In this document: one piece after another, positions 34,419 through 44,247 of the stretch
Position numbering within the stretch: the stretch's first letter is position 1
Layout of the letters: every line of letters begins with the position of its first letter
Origin: JBBDSH01 sp040905045
GTDB taxonomy: Bacteria > Pseudomonadota > Gammaproteobacteria > Eutrophobiales > Eutrophobiaceae
Assembly: GCA_040905045.1 (NCBI GenBank)
Contig: JBBDSH010000071.1
Span: forward strand, 34,777 to 98,776
DNA: 64,000 nt
Reading direction: 5' to 3'
Notes under the pieces: model-generated
What the model was told of the DNA's origin: nothing
The model's database searches: none
What the model saw: only the letters and a program-made list of their open reading frames with translations
Made by a program: the position numbers and the translations under genes

Positions 34419-35473
34419 TACGGCGTATAAAAATCACTGTTGATATAACGGGCATGGACATGCCGCAGCAATACCGTGATAACGGCGGCAAGCGGCAATG
34501 CCAGCAGCACCCCGAGGAAGCCGAATAACTGGCCGCCGGCCATGACGGCGAAGATCACCGCCACCGGGTGCAGGCCGATACGCTCGCCCACCAGCCAGGG
34601 CGACAACAGCATACCTTCAATGGCCTGACCGATACCGAAGACCAGTCCCACATAGATCAGCGGCAGGATTTCCTGAAACTGAATCAGGGCTACAATGCCG
34701 GCGACTGTGATGCCCACGATACTGCCCAGATAAGGAATAAAGCTGATCAGGCCCGCGCCCAGGCCGATTAGAAGCGCAAAATCCAGGCCCGCCAGCCAGA
34801 GGCCGATGGAATAAATCAACCCGAGAGACAACATGACCGTCAACTGCCCGCGCATGAACTCCGCCAGCATGCTGTCGCATTCCGATACTACCCGGGTAAT
34901 ACCGGCGCGGTAGGCTTGCGGGATCAATACCCGGACAGTGGCGACCAACTTGTCCCAGTCGCGCAGGAGGTAGAAAGTCACCACCGGGACCAGCACCAGA
35001 TAACTCAGCCATGCCAGCAGCCATTGGCCGGAAGAACCCAGGCCGCCGAGAATATACCCGAGGATATCGCCCACATTGCGCCAGTTGTCCTGCAGGGTTT
35101 CGCGCGCCGCTTGCAGATTGATCGCCGCCAGTTCCAGACCGAACCGCTCCGACAGCAGGGGCAGGAATTTCGATTGTATCCAGTCGATGGCGGCGGGGAC
35201 ACGCTTCATCAGGGTCAGCAGTTGATCCTGCAACAGAGGGATCAGGATCAACAGCAACAGCAGGGCGAGCATAATCATGATCAGGAACACGATAACGACG
35301 GCCAGGGTTCTTGTAATTCTGTATTTCTCCAGCCGGTCAACCACGGGATCGCCCAGGTAAGCCAGGGTGGCGGCTACAAGAAACGGCGTCAGTACCGGTG
35401 CCAACAGATAGAGCAGCCAGCCGGTCAGTAACAGAACCGCCAGCAACAGCCATTTCTGGGCGTCAGTCAACAT
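34418..35473 (-). CDS. perM: AI-2E transporter family protein (PerM-like)
   Basis: 351-aa membrane protein of the UPF0118/AI-2E family, whose members include Na/H antiporters and putative autoinducer exporters. About eight TM segments, with LGAGLISFIPYLGSIVGI and FGIGQAIEGMLLSPWLVG as family motifs. Located between hda and DUF2066, the conserved gammaproteobacterial place of perM. Transport substrate unknown. Confidence 0.9.
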   Translation of the reverse strand: MLTDAQKWLLLAVLLLTGWLLYLLAPVLTPFLVAATLAYLGDPVVDRLEKYRITRTLAVVIVFLIMIMLALLLLLILIPLLQDQLLTLMKRVPAAIDWIQSKFLPLLSERFGLELAAINLQAARETLQDNWRNVGDILGYILGGLGSSGQWLLAWLSYLVLVPVVTFYLLRDWDKLVATVRVLIPQAYRAGITRVVSECDSMLAEFMRGQLTVMLSLGLIYSIGLWLAGLDFALLIGLGAGLISFIPYLGSIVGITVAGIVALIQFQEILPLIYVGLVFGIGQAIEGMLLSPWLVGERIGLHPVAVIFAVMAGGQLFGFLGVLLALPLAAVITVLLRHVHARYINSDFYTP

Positions 35474-35476
35474 GAT

Positions 35477-36532
35477 TCAAGGCAGCAAACGGTAACTGTT
35501 GCCGCTAACGTCCTGAACCGGCTCCATAAGACGTCCCAGGGCAATGGCCTGCCTGATTGCAAACTGACCACCGTGGGCCGTGACCGCAAATCGGACACGG
35601 CCAGCCTCGGCCTGTTCCACCTGGACATCGGTGACTGAACTGAGGGAACGCAGATAGTCCAGTACCCTGGCGTATTGGCCGGCGGCGGTAATGTCATTCA
35701 CCTCAACGGAGATTGTGGCGGTCCGGTCCGACGTATCAGATCCCAGGAATCGCGAAGCCAGCAGGTCGGCCTGCCCGTCCACGCCCTCATCCATCACCAT
35801 ATCCCGCAGGCTGCCTTCCGTGGTCCAGCTCGAGGCTGTGCCGTCAATGTAGCTGGTCCACTGTGCCTCCCAGATATCCGATGGTGATGAGATAACCTTG
35901 CCGACGAGGACGGCATCGGCCTGATATCGCCTTGATGCCTCCATGACCGGTTGACGGAAGCCGCCCCAGATATCGCTGACACCGAGACCCGAGGTATCCT
36001 GCAGATCCATGAGAGGGAAAATCAACGCGATACCGCGCCGGCGCGCCCGTTGGTCCAGGATACGGATGTACTCGGGATCCTGCTCCATGCTTATCAGCCG
36101 CCGCCCCGATTCGTCCTGAACGGCAACCCAAACCAGGGTCATCGGCCTTTCCTTGCCCCAGACCGGCACACCCAGATTCCGCAGCGCTTCATTGAGCGTG
36201 GCTTCATCGAATTTTACCCGGAGCGTCAAACCGCCGGTAACCGGGGTTTCCCCATTACCGGTATTATTACCGGTGTCCCTGGTATAGCGATATTGCTGCA
36301 GATAGTCTTCGGCATTTTCAATGACAGGCAGGAGTGAAGTTCGCTGTGAAGCAAATCTGTCACCGGTGACCTTGGTCAGGACGGCACGCATGGCGGTACG
36401 AACCGCCGCCATTCTGTCTTCGGCCAGTTGATTCTCAACATCCACATCCGCCTCATACAGAGCGGTCATTCTATATGCGTACGCCGGCGCGGCCAGAGGT
36501 AACAGAAACAGCAAAAAAAGCAGTTTTTTCAT
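35477..36532 (-). CDS. DUF2066 family exported protein
   Basis: 351-aa protein with a clear signal peptide (MKKLLFLLFLLPLAAPAYA), hence periplasmic. The start at 36532 is chosen for this signal; the open frame extends upstream to 36610. Family pattern: ALYEADVDVENQ, MRAVLTKVTG, VPVWGKERPMTLVWVAV. It is routinely encoded between purM and perM in Gammaproteobacteria; function unknown. Confidence 0.85.
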   Translation of the reverse strand: MKKLLFLLFLLPLAAPAYAYRMTALYEADVDVENQLAEDRMAAVRTAMRAVLTKVTGDRFASQRTSLLPVIENAEDYLQQYRYTRDTGNNTGNGETPVTGGLTLRVKFDEATLNEALRNLGVPVWGKERPMTLVWVAVQDESGRRLISMEQDPEYIRILDQRARRRGIALIFPLMDLQDTSGLGVSDIWGGFRQPVMEASRRYQADAVLVGKVISSPSDIWEAQWTSYIDGTASSWTTEGSLRDMVMDEGVDGQADLLASRFLGSDTSDRTATISVEVNDITAAGQYARVLDYLRSLSSVTDVQVEQAEAGRVRFAVTAHGGQFAIRQAIALGRLMEPVQDVSGNSYRLLP

Positions 36533-36608
36533 AAATATCAAGCTATGCAAGTGACGATAACAAGTCAAGGATTGCCGCGGCAGGCTCCGCTCTATACTAT
36601 TGCTCATC

Positions 36609-37655
36609 ATGAAAAACGGTAAAACTTATACCTATACAGATGCAGGCGTCAGTATTGATCGCGGCAACCGGTTAGTCGAGCGGATCAAGCCCCATGTCAG
36701 ATCCACGGAGAGGCCCGGCACACTGGGCAATATCGGCGGCTTTGGCGGGTTGTTCGATATCGGCAGTCTCGGCTACAGCAACCCCGTCCTGGTCTCCGGT
36801 ACCGACGGTGTCGGCACCAAACTGAAACTGGCAATCGAATATAACCGGCATGACACTATCGGCATTGACCTGGTGGCCATGTGTGTCAACGATCTGCTGG
36901 TTCAGGGGGCGGAACCGCTTTTTTTCCTGGATTACTATGCCTGCGGCAGCCTGGATGTGGATGTGGCCGAATCCGTTGTCAAAGGCATTGCCGAAGGCTG
37001 CCGGATTGCCGGCTGCGCCCTGACCGGCGGTGAAACAGCCGAGATGCCGGGAATGTACCAGGGTGCCGATTATGATCTGGCCGGTTTTTGTGTCGGCATA
37101 GTTGAAAAGGAAAATATTATTGATGGCAGCACGATTGTTTCCGGGGACGTGTTGATCGCAATGGCCTCCAGCGGCTTCCATTCCAACGGCTATTCACTGA
37201 TAAGAAAACTACTGCAGGATACCGAGACAACCATCGACAGCAAACTCGGAGATACCGGGATTATTGATTTGTTGATGGAGCCGACACGGATATACGTCAA
37301 ACCGGTTCTGGAAATTCTGAAAAACATACCGGTGAAAGGCATGGCGCATATCACGGGCGGCGGCCTGATTGAGAATATTCCCAGAGTGTTGCCCGATACT
37401 GTTATGGCCAACATCGACTGTCATACCTGGCAATGGCCGGCGATATTTCAGTGGCTGCGCGATGCCGGAAATATTGATGACATCGAGATGTACCGGACAT
37501 TCAACTGCGGCGCGGGTTATGTCCTGATCGTGGCAGCCGATGAAGCCGATAATCTGATCGGCGGATTAAATGAACAGGGGGAACATGCCTGGCTGCTGGG
37601 CCGGATTGAAACCCGTGCGGCCGATCAACCAGCGCTCGTGCTCTCCGGTGTCTAG
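36609..37655 (+). CDS. purM: Phosphoribosylformylglycinamidine cyclo-ligase
   Basis: 348-aa AIR synthetase of purine synthesis. Glycine-rich ATP region FGGLFDIGSLGYSNPVLVSGTDGVGTKLKLA... begins near residue 50 (KPHVRSTERPG precedes it); GGETAEMPGMYQ is the central signature. ATG at 36609 is preferred over an upstream TTG (36600). The usual downstream partner purN is absent; a repeat-like element begins at the stop codon instead. Divergent from DUF2066. Confidence 0.96.
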   Translation: MKNGKTYTYTDAGVSIDRGNRLVERIKPHVRSTERPGTLGNIGGFGGLFDIGSLGYSNPVLVSGTDGVGTKLKLAIEYNRHDTIGIDLVAMCVNDLLVQGAEPLFFLDYYACGSLDVDVAESVVKGIAEGCRIAGCALTGGETAEMPGMYQGADYDLAGFCVGIVEKENIIDGSTIVSGDVLIAMASSGFHSNGYSLIRKLLQDTETTIDSKLGDTGIIDLLMEPTRIYVKPVLEILKNIPVKGMAHITGGGLIENIPRVLPDTVMANIDCHTWQWPAIFQWLRDAGNIDDIEMYRTFNCGAGYVLIVAADEADNLIGGLNEQGEHAWLLGRIETRAADQPALVLSGV

Positions 37656-37916
37656 CCCGCATATTGCACGAGGGATCGCGGATGCTCGCGCAGCTCGCAG
37701 CGTGATCCGGCGCCGCTCTGGAGTGAAAATCGTAGCAGGGACTACGACTTGAGTGAAGAGCAAGCCGGGCGCGCGAGAGCCAGCGAGCGCCGCGATAGCG
37801 CGAAGTGGAGGGGGACGAATTGTACTTCAATGCCTTACGCCGGATTGAGACCAAACTTTATGATTAAGCACGCTTTTTTACCTCCACTTCGCGCGCCCTC
37901 TTGCAATATGCGGGCT
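37654..37916. mobile_element. MITE-like structured element between purM and trmJ
   Basis: Terminal inverted repeats AGCCCGCATATTGCACGAGG (from 37654) and its near-complement at 37896-37916 bound a 263-bp non-coding unit. A second perfect 14-bp inverted pair is nested at 37798-37811 and 37881-37894 (GCGCGAAGTGGAGG). Inside lies a small CGTAG/CTACG hairpin near 37730. The element occupies almost the entire convergent gap where purN might be expected. No transposase is encoded, and no target-site duplication is obvious. Confidence 0.65.
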
Positions 37917-37923
37917 CAATCGT

Positions 37924-38670
37924 TTATTTCTCCTTCCTTCCCGATAACTGCTGCACGGCCGACAATATGCCGCGCAGAATGTTGTATTCATTCCTGTCTA
38001 GTTCCGCCCGGTTGAACAACCGTCTCAGGCGCCGCATCAGGCGCCTGGGTTTGTCCGGATCCAGAAACTCGATGTCGACAAGGGTTCGTTCGAGGTGCTC
38101 ATAAAAAAGCGCCATCTCTTCCGTGGTTACGGGTTGATAGTCTTCGTTCCTGGAGGATGCCGGTTCGGAAGTCTGCATGGATTTGCGCAGTTCATAACAA
38201 ATAACCTGTACGGCGGATGCGAGATTCAGTGATGAAAAATCGGGATTACAGGGAATAGAGATAATTCGATTACAGGCATTCAGTTCCTCATTGGTCAGAC
38301 CGATGCTTTCCCGTCCGAAGACGAATGCGGTGTTTTCAGAGCCCGAAGCGCAGGCGATTGCCTGCTCCGCCGCTTCCCCGGGTTCAACAACCGGCCACGA
38401 TATGCTGCGTTCCCGGGCGCTGGTTCCGAAGACAAGCGTGCAATCACGGACCGCATCGAACAGACTGTCGCACAGTACCGCGTTTTCAAGAATGTCGTCA
38501 GCGCCGGCCGCCCTGGCCGTCGCCTCGGCCGAGGGGAATACCTTTGGCACAACCAGATACAGATTTCTCAGGCCCATGGTCTTCATGGCCCGGGCCGCAG
38601 CGCCGATATTACCCGGGTGCGTGGTTCCGGCGAGAATAATCCGGATATGGCTTATAATCGATTGTTCCAT
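37924..38670 (-). CDS. trmJ: tRNA (cytidine/uridine-2'-O-)-methyltransferase TrmJ
   Basis: 248-aa SPOUT methyltransferase acting on tRNA position 32. N-terminal RIILAGTTHPGNIGAAARAM, then FVFGRESIGLTNEEL and IPCNPDFSSLNLASAVQVICYEL form the knotted SAM site. The C-terminal helical extension is typical. Divergent from suhB, as in many relatives. Confidence 0.94.
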   Translation of the reverse strand: MEQSIISHIRIILAGTTHPGNIGAAARAMKTMGLRNLYLVVPKVFPSAEATARAAGADDILENAVLCDSLFDAVRDCTLVFGTSARERSISWPVVEPGEAAEQAIACASGSENTAFVFGRESIGLTNEELNACNRIISIPCNPDFSSLNLASAVQVICYELRKSMQTSEPASSRNEDYQPVTTEEMALFYEHLERTLVDIEFLDPDKPRRLMRRLRRLFNRAELDRNEYNILRGILSAVQQLSGRKEK

Positions 38671-38745
38671 ATTTACCTGTAGTCCGGCTTCACTGACTGT
38701 CGGGCGGCCCGTACAATATCATTTATCAAGTCGACGGAGTCCAAG

Positions 38746-39552
38746 ATGAATCCAATGCTGAATATCGGCATACGTGCCGCCCGCGCCGCCGGCGATCAGA
38801 TCATACGCTATATGGATCGTGTTCAGGATCTGCCCGTCCACAACAAGGGCCGCAACGACTTTGTTTCGGAAGTGGACAGGCATGCTGAATCGGTCATTAT
38901 TGACACTATCCTCAAGTCCTATCCGGACCACAGTATACTGGCCGAAGAAAGCGGCGAACAGGGTAACGGCGACTACCAGTGGATTATCGATCCGCTGGAC
39001 GGCACCACCAACTATCTGCATGCGTTCCCCCACTTTGCGGTTTCCATTGCATTGAGAGTCCGCGGCGAACTCAGTCAGGCTGTCATCTACGATCCGCTGA
39101 AGCAGGAATTGTTTACCGCCAGCCGGGGTTCCGGTGCATTTCTCAATAACCGCAGAATACGGGTGAGCCAGCGGAAATCCCTGGACGGCGCGTTGCTGGG
39201 AACCGGCTTCCCGTTCGGGGACAGCGACAGACTGGAGGAATTCATTGAATCCTTCAGGGCCATATTCCCCATGACATCCGGCATTAGACGCGCGGGCGCT
39301 GCATCCCTTGATCTGGCGTATGTTGCCTGCGGCCGACTGGACGGGTTCTGGGAATATAATCTCAACGTCTGGGATATCGCAGCGGGTGTCCTGCTCGTTG
39401 AAGAGGCGGGGGGGTTGGTCGGAGATCTGCATGGCGGCTCCCGTCACCTTGAAAGTGGCGATATACTTACGGGCACACCGAAAATATTCGGGGGAATGTT
39501 CAAGGCAGTGACCGCCGGACAACTAATCGATCCGTCTATTCATCCGGAATAA
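38746..39552 (+). CDS. suhB: Inositol-1-monophosphatase SuhB
   Basis: 268-aa Mg-dependent phosphatase, in bacteria also a transcription antitermination factor for rRNA operons. Metal-site motifs: ILAEESGEQG, WIIDPLDGTTNYLHAFPHF and WDIAAGVLLVEEAGG. Last housekeeping gene before the glycan island. Confidence 0.95.
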   Translation: MNPMLNIGIRAARAAGDQIIRYMDRVQDLPVHNKGRNDFVSEVDRHAESVIIDTILKSYPDHSILAEESGEQGNGDYQWIIDPLDGTTNYLHAFPHFAVSIALRVRGELSQAVIYDPLKQELFTASRGSGAFLNNRRIRVSQRKSLDGALLGTGFPFGDSDRLEEFIESFRAIFPMTSGIRRAGAASLDLAYVACGRLDGFWEYNLNVWDIAAGVLLVEEAGGLVGDLHGGSRHLESGDILTGTPKIFGGMFKAVTAGQLIDPSIHPE

Positions 39553-39579
39553 CAGCATGCATACAAATATGGGTTGTGC

Positions 39580-40755
39580 ATGGCTGATAAGAATATAATA
39601 TTGATGATCTGCCAGTTTGGTCTGCCGGTCCGGGGACTCAGTCCTTATGGCGACGCCCTGATTGAGGCACTTCGACTCAACGAACGGTTTCGCGTGCTGC
39701 CGGTCGATTATGCTGCCCCATATCCGGGCTGGCTGCATCCCGGGGGGGCTCATAATAAATATGAACAAGGACAAATTCACTGGGCGAAGCCGCAGAGCTG
39801 GAACCGTGCCGCCCACATGCCGGGGGCAATTGTTCATTTCCAGCACTGGCTGAGCCCCATGGCCATCTACCTGACACCACTTGCAAGATTGGCCCGGAGG
39901 GCGGGGAAAAAGATTGTCATTACTGTTCATAACCCTGAAGCACACGAATCCGCCACATCCCTGCCGCTGGACAATCTATTCCTTAAACAGGCCGACCGCC
40001 TGATTGTCCATGACAGGCAGGGAATGAAGATACTCAAAAAACGAATGGGATGTGCGTTTGATGACAAACTTATTGAGATCATCCCACACGGTATTACGGT
40101 CCGGAAGCAACCGCCTGCACCAGAACCGGGTGATCATGCCCGCCTCGGGCTGGATCCATCACGGCGTTATATCTGTATGTTCGGTAACCTGCGTGGCTAC
40201 AAGGGGATTGATATCCTGCTTAAGGCATGGACCAGTTTGGTCGGGCAAATTGACGATGTCGATCTGGTCATCGCCGGACGTCTCTGGTCCGGCAAGTCCG
40301 GCCCCGCCAGGATCATGGCACGACTACTGGGTAGCCACAGCCAGGAAGACTTGATCCAGAAAGCACTGTCACAACCCGTTTTATCCGGTCGAGTGCACTT
40401 GTGGGAAGGCTTTCAGCCAGATGAGAAATTGGATACACTTTTGCGCCTGTCCGAAATCGCTGTCTTTCCCTATAGCCATTTCTCAAGCCAATCCGGAGCG
40501 GCCTGCCGAGCTGCAGGTTTGGGTTGCCCGGTACTAGCCAGCAATATCGGCGGTCTGCCCGAACTTGCCATCAATGAAAACTGGCTGGTGGAACCGGGAA
40601 ATGCCGGAGCTCTGGCTGCAGCCTTGGAAAGCTTCCTTACAAACCCTGCAGCCTTGATTATGGCCAGGCAAACACAATTACAACGGGTACGGCCGATGTC
40701 CTGGGAAGTAGTGGCGGAACGTCATGCTGATCTTTATTGTGAGCTACTATCGTAA
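39580..40755 (+). CDS. Glycosyltransferase family 4
   Basis: 391-aa GT-B glycosyltransferase. The ATG at 39580 (MADKNIILMICQFG) is preferred over the TTG two codons earlier. C-terminal domain has MFGNLRGYKGIDILLKAW and VFPYSHFSSQSGAACRAAGLG with SNIGGLPEL, the GT4 donor-binding region with an E/S variation at the usual EGFG-type site. Donor and acceptor unknown. The 3' end overlaps the convergent methyltransferase gene by 22 bp. Confidence 0.88.
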   Translation: MADKNIILMICQFGLPVRGLSPYGDALIEALRLNERFRVLPVDYAAPYPGWLHPGGAHNKYEQGQIHWAKPQSWNRAAHMPGAIVHFQHWLSPMAIYLTPLARLARRAGKKIVITVHNPEAHESATSLPLDNLFLKQADRLIVHDRQGMKILKKRMGCAFDDKLIEIIPHGITVRKQPPAPEPGDHARLGLDPSRRYICMFGNLRGYKGIDILLKAWTSLVGQIDDVDLVIAGRLWSGKSGPARIMARLLGSHSQEDLIQKALSQPVLSGRVHLWEGFQPDEKLDTLLRLSEIAVFPYSHFSSQSGAACRAAGLGCPVLASNIGGLPELAINENWLVEPGNAGALAAALESFLTNPAALIMARQTQLQRVRPMSWEVVAERHADLYCELLS

Positions 40756-41375
40756 CTGGCAGGCCGTAGCAGAAAACACTGACTGGGGAACCATCGCCTT
40801 AGGGCATATAACAACCAGACTGGAAAATATTTGAAATAGCCGACCTCACAATGGTAGCGCTCCGGTTGGTGCAGCCATCTGAGGTAATACTCTTCCACAC
40901 TGAAGCCATGCTTCTCGAACAACGGACGCATCTCTGCGTAATGCAGTACCATGGGATTGCCGACGTGTCCACGCATAAAAGGCGATGTCAGATTGGGTGT
41001 ACCCAAATAACATATTCCTTGTTCAGTCAGCACCCTGCGTATCTCGGAAACATGTCGATCATGATCACTGACATGTTCTATGACATGGTGGGACAGAACT
41101 ACATCGAAACTCCCGTTCGGAAACGGCAGGGATTCTGATATACCAAGACATCGACGTAAATAGCGGTTTTCCTCTCTGCAACTGTCTTGTATATCAATAC
41201 TGACAACGAAATTTTCTCGGAAGAAGTACGCACTGATATCTCCATTACCATAACCAATATCCAGGATCCGGCAACCACTCGGAGCACTACCCAAGGCATG
41301 CTTGAGGAAAGCCTCTATCATTCTGGCCTTACGTCGACGGTTCAATCCAACCACTGGTTGCGCTCGTAGTCTCAT
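40734..41375 (-). CDS. Class I SAM-dependent methyltransferase
   Basis: 213-aa methyltransferase of the Methyltransf_11 type. SAM motif I is ILDIGYGNGDISAYF and the post-motif region LPFPNGSFDVVLSHHVIEHV. Probably modifies a sugar or lipid-linked glycan of this cluster. Its ATG overlaps the upstream membrane-protein gene's stop by four bases. Confidence 0.87.
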   Translation of the reverse strand: MRLRAQPVVGLNRRRKARMIEAFLKHALGSAPSGCRILDIGYGNGDISAYFFRENFVVSIDIQDSCREENRYLRRCLGISESLPFPNGSFDVVLSHHVIEHVSDHDRHVSEIRRVLTEQGICYLGTPNLTSPFMRGHVGNPMVLHYAEMRPLFEKHGFSVEEYYLRWLHQPERYHCEVGYFKYFPVWLLYALRRWFPSQCFLLRPASYDSSSQ

Positions 41376-42376
41376 GACCGCCCCCTGCCTTGTTTGCCAA
41401 CCTGAGTCCTGATCGGGCCAAAGACACGGAAGGCCTCGGCGATCGCCCCCATGAGACCAATGAGAAGCTGTATGGCAAATGATGCCAGGGCATAGGCGAA
41501 GGCAACCGAAGCGTCGACCCCGTATCCCTGCATTAACAGGATTATCGTCCCTTCTCGCAGCCCGACACCGGCCACTGTGATTGGCAACAGGGAAACCAGT
41601 AATGTTAGCGAACGTATCCAGGCAATAGCCAAAAGACCGAGACCCAGCCCCATGCCCTCAGCCAGTATCCAGGCGCTAAGAATAAATAGTGCGTAACCAA
41701 AAAGGCTGAAGACACAGATGCCGAGGATTTTCGCGCCGGAGATATTCTGGTAATCATTCACAGCCTGAAAAAGCTTTTCGATAAGCGATTTCATATAACC
41801 GTGTCTCCTGGACAAAGGCCGCAAAATATTCTCAAGAAAAACAGCAGAGGCTTTATGCAAAAAAGGTAATAGCATAACAGTAGAGGCTATTGCGCCGCCC
41901 CATGAAACCGGTAGTAATATACCCGCCGGTCCACCCGTTTTGTCGGACTCGTACAGGAGTATAAGCCCAGCGCTGATGAACAAGGTTAGTATGGAGATGA
42001 GGTTTTCGAATACAAGGAGAGCCGCCGCAGCATGGCCTGAACCACCAATCTTATAGTGATGCCAGCGGACAGCCGCGGCCGCACCTCGCGGAAGCGCGAT
42101 AGTATAGAAGCGTGCGATCAGATTGATCCGAAGCAGTTCCGGGTAACCTAGCTGCAATCCCGAAGCATGTGTGGTTAAATAAGCTATCCATGCCCTTACA
42201 AAGACGGTGCCACAGACATTGATCAGAAAAGCCAATAAAAACAATCCAGGATGAATCTGGTTCAACGTTATAAACAGCTTTTCGAAATCCACGACGTACA
42301 AGCATAGTAATAGCAGCAGCAGCGAAACCAGAACCTGCGAAAGCGTCACCATCCATGCCGGGATTTCCTTCAACAT
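41372..42376 (-). CDS. LPG synthase TM/UPF0104-like membrane protein
   Basis: 334-aa polytopic protein with about eight TM segments and the family-like features LPRGAAAAVRWHHYKIGGSG and PITVAGVGLREGTIILLMQGYG. Homologous to the membrane domain of lysylphosphatidylglycerol synthase (MprF flippase part) without the aminoacyltransferase domain. Such proteins often accompany glycan clusters; a lipid-linked substrate flippase role is possible. Confidence 0.82.
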   Translation of the reverse strand: MLKEIPAWMVTLSQVLVSLLLLLLCLYVVDFEKLFITLNQIHPGLFLLAFLINVCGTVFVRAWIAYLTTHASGLQLGYPELLRINLIARFYTIALPRGAAAAVRWHHYKIGGSGHAAAALLVFENLISILTLFISAGLILLYESDKTGGPAGILLPVSWGGAIASTVMLLPFLHKASAVFLENILRPLSRRHGYMKSLIEKLFQAVNDYQNISGAKILGICVFSLFGYALFILSAWILAEGMGLGLGLLAIAWIRSLTLLVSLLPITVAGVGLREGTIILLMQGYGVDASVAFAYALASFAIQLLIGLMGAIAEAFRVFGPIRTQVGKQGRGRS

Positions 42377-42387
42377 TTCATTTCACC

Positions 42388-44247
42388 CTACTGCCTGGCT
42401 ATTGCGCCACATATGGCACCATAGGTCGCCAGCAGAGAGATAGCATCGCTGATAACACGAGTGGAGCCAATATAGCGTTTATAGAAACGTTCCGCCCAGG
42501 TTCTTTCTTTCATGGCCTCAAGTTGACGTCTGTTCGGTTCAAAAGGCAGTCCTGTCAGTGCCCGCCCCAGAGCCGGTGCCAATTCGTTCTCAAGCCAATC
42601 ATCCATAGGACTGTCGATAGCGGCCAACTTCGGCTGATAAATCACTTCAGCAGGAAGAAGTTCGAATCTCTCGGCCATTTGCATGAGGCATAGTTTACCC
42701 GTGTCAGCGAGACTATCCTGTGCTTCCTCCCGCAACATGGATTCCGGTATGGTCGTTGTAAATTCCCGCAGGTCGGGATGATTATAAGGCGACTGGATGT
42801 TGACGCCTGCCACGTCCATTGCCGCCAACAGCTTGGCCTTGTTGGGAGAAACAAGACTCTTGGAAATATAGCCGAGTCGCTGAATGGGTTTGTCGACATG
42901 TTCCCATGCCAGTCGTTGCACTATAGAATCCGCGTCCTCAGCCTGCGGTGGATTATCCCCGTTCCGTAGTGCCGATAACGTTACCATATCCATTGCCCTG
43001 AATGTCAGGAATGCGCGGACAGGCATATCATGGTTCATTGCTCTCAATATACCCATAGCTACCCGGTAAGGATGGCCTATGCTCCGGTCCAGAACGGCGT
43101 TTCCCAATACAGCTATCAGTAACGACTCTATAGTGTCGGGGATTTTGGGCAAGCGTGAAAACAACCGTGTTCGCAGGTATGTCCCCGGGTAACCAAGAAA
43201 GAGAGCGTCACAGCCATCCCCTGAAAAGGCTACAGTTATACCGTCATCTCGCATAACCCGGCATACGTGTGTCGTCTGGATGACATAGTTCGGCCAGTTC
43301 GTGGGCTGTACATATTCCTCTGCATAATTATCCAGCCCTGCAGCAATAATATCGGGAGTTATATCCACCCAATTGTGCCTGAACTCAAGAGTATGAGCCA
43401 TGTTGTCCACATGAGGTTGATTGTATTGTGTATCCTGGTAGCGGAATGAATAAGTATGAACATTTTTTCCAAGCCGCTTCAGCAATGCGGCAACCAGTGC
43501 AGAGTCGAAGCCCCCCAGCAGAACACCCACATCATCATCGCGCGGCAACTGATCACGCATACAATTGAGTAATACCTCATAAAGTCCATTCAGCACATGA
43601 TCCCGAGAGGAGGCATTCCTCCTGTGATTGCCGGAAGAATCTTTTTTTTGCTCCCCAACCTGCGCGTTTCCCCGGTCGTCCAGAATTATTTTTCTTCCGG
43701 CCTGCAGTTGAGTTACTCCATCAAAAAGTGTACGGCCATCAGGGAGGAATCCATATATCAGGAGAAAATCCTCGAGTGTGCGATCCAGGTGAGGTTTCCC
43801 CAGTATTCGGGCACAGACCAGGGGATGAGTTGCAAAGGCAATCTCGCCTTTGTGATCCATATAGAACGGCTGACGATTGCCTGCCGGATCTCCGGTCACA
43901 CTAATACCGCCCTCCTGAATGCCGGTAATAAGAAGATAGGATCCTGCAGGACGGTTCATGCCATGATCGGATATCTTTCGGGCATTCAGTATCTCTCGTG
44001 TCCAGTCATCCAGATCGATGCAATCAGGTTCTCCGACCTTGTATGCGGCGCCGAATAACAGGACGAACATATGATCCTTTTCCCTGTATGAAACAAGCCT
44101 GTCCTCACAAGACCAAGCCAGGCTCACGAATTTTGACGGGTGCACGACCGATATCTGCCCACCATTTCGGGAGAGGCTTCTCTTCAGCATAAATTCCCTT
44201 TCTGCTTCCGGCCGTTGGCTTCCGGCCAGTCCCGCCACCCTGTTCAT
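42388..44247 (-). CDS. Asparagine synthase-like protein without glutaminase cysteine
   Basis: 619-aa homologue of the AsnB family. Residues 1-200 resemble the Ntn glutaminase domain, but the nucleophile Cys2 is absent (MNRVAGLAG). The C-terminal ATP-pyrophosphatase domain starts near 230; its PP-loop reads LLGGFDSALVA rather than SGGxDS, and FSGDGCDALFLGYPGT is conserved. It may form an amide or other bond with a different nitrogen donor, or be non-catalytic. Similar proteins appear in capsule and exopolysaccharide clusters. It overlaps the pyruvyl transferase gene by four bases. Confidence 0.8.
   Translation of the reverse strand: MNRVAGLAGSQRPEAEREFMLKRSLSRNGGQISVVHPSKFVSLAWSCEDRLVSYREKDHMFVLLFGAAYKVGEPDCIDLDDWTREILNARKISDHGMNRPAGSYLLITGIQEGGISVTGDPAGNRQPFYMDHKGEIAFATHPLVCARILGKPHLDRTLEDFLLIYGFLPDGRTLFDGVTQLQAGRKIILDDRGNAQVGEQKKDSSGNHRRNASSRDHVLNGLYEVLLNCMRDQLPRDDDVGVLLGGFDSALVAALLKRLGKNVHTYSFRYQDTQYNQPHVDNMAHTLEFRHNWVDITPDIIAAGLDNYAEEYVQPTNWPNYVIQTTHVCRVMRDDGITVAFSGDGCDALFLGYPGTYLRTRLFSRLPKIPDTIESLLIAVLGNAVLDRSIGHPYRVAMGILRAMNHDMPVRAFLTFRAMDMVTLSALRNGDNPPQAEDADSIVQRLAWEHVDKPIQRLGYISKSLVSPNKAKLLAAMDVAGVNIQSPYNHPDLREFTTTIPESMLREEAQDSLADTGKLCLMQMAERFELLPAEVIYQPKLAAIDSPMDDWLENELAPALGRALTGLPFEPNRRQLEAMKERTWAERFYKRYIGSTRVISDAISLLATYGAICGAIARQ

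Noticed and set aside
37749..38015. 88-codon frame in the purM-trmJ element
   Set aside because: No start context or similarity, and it runs into trmJ antisense; the region is better explained as a structured non-coding unit.
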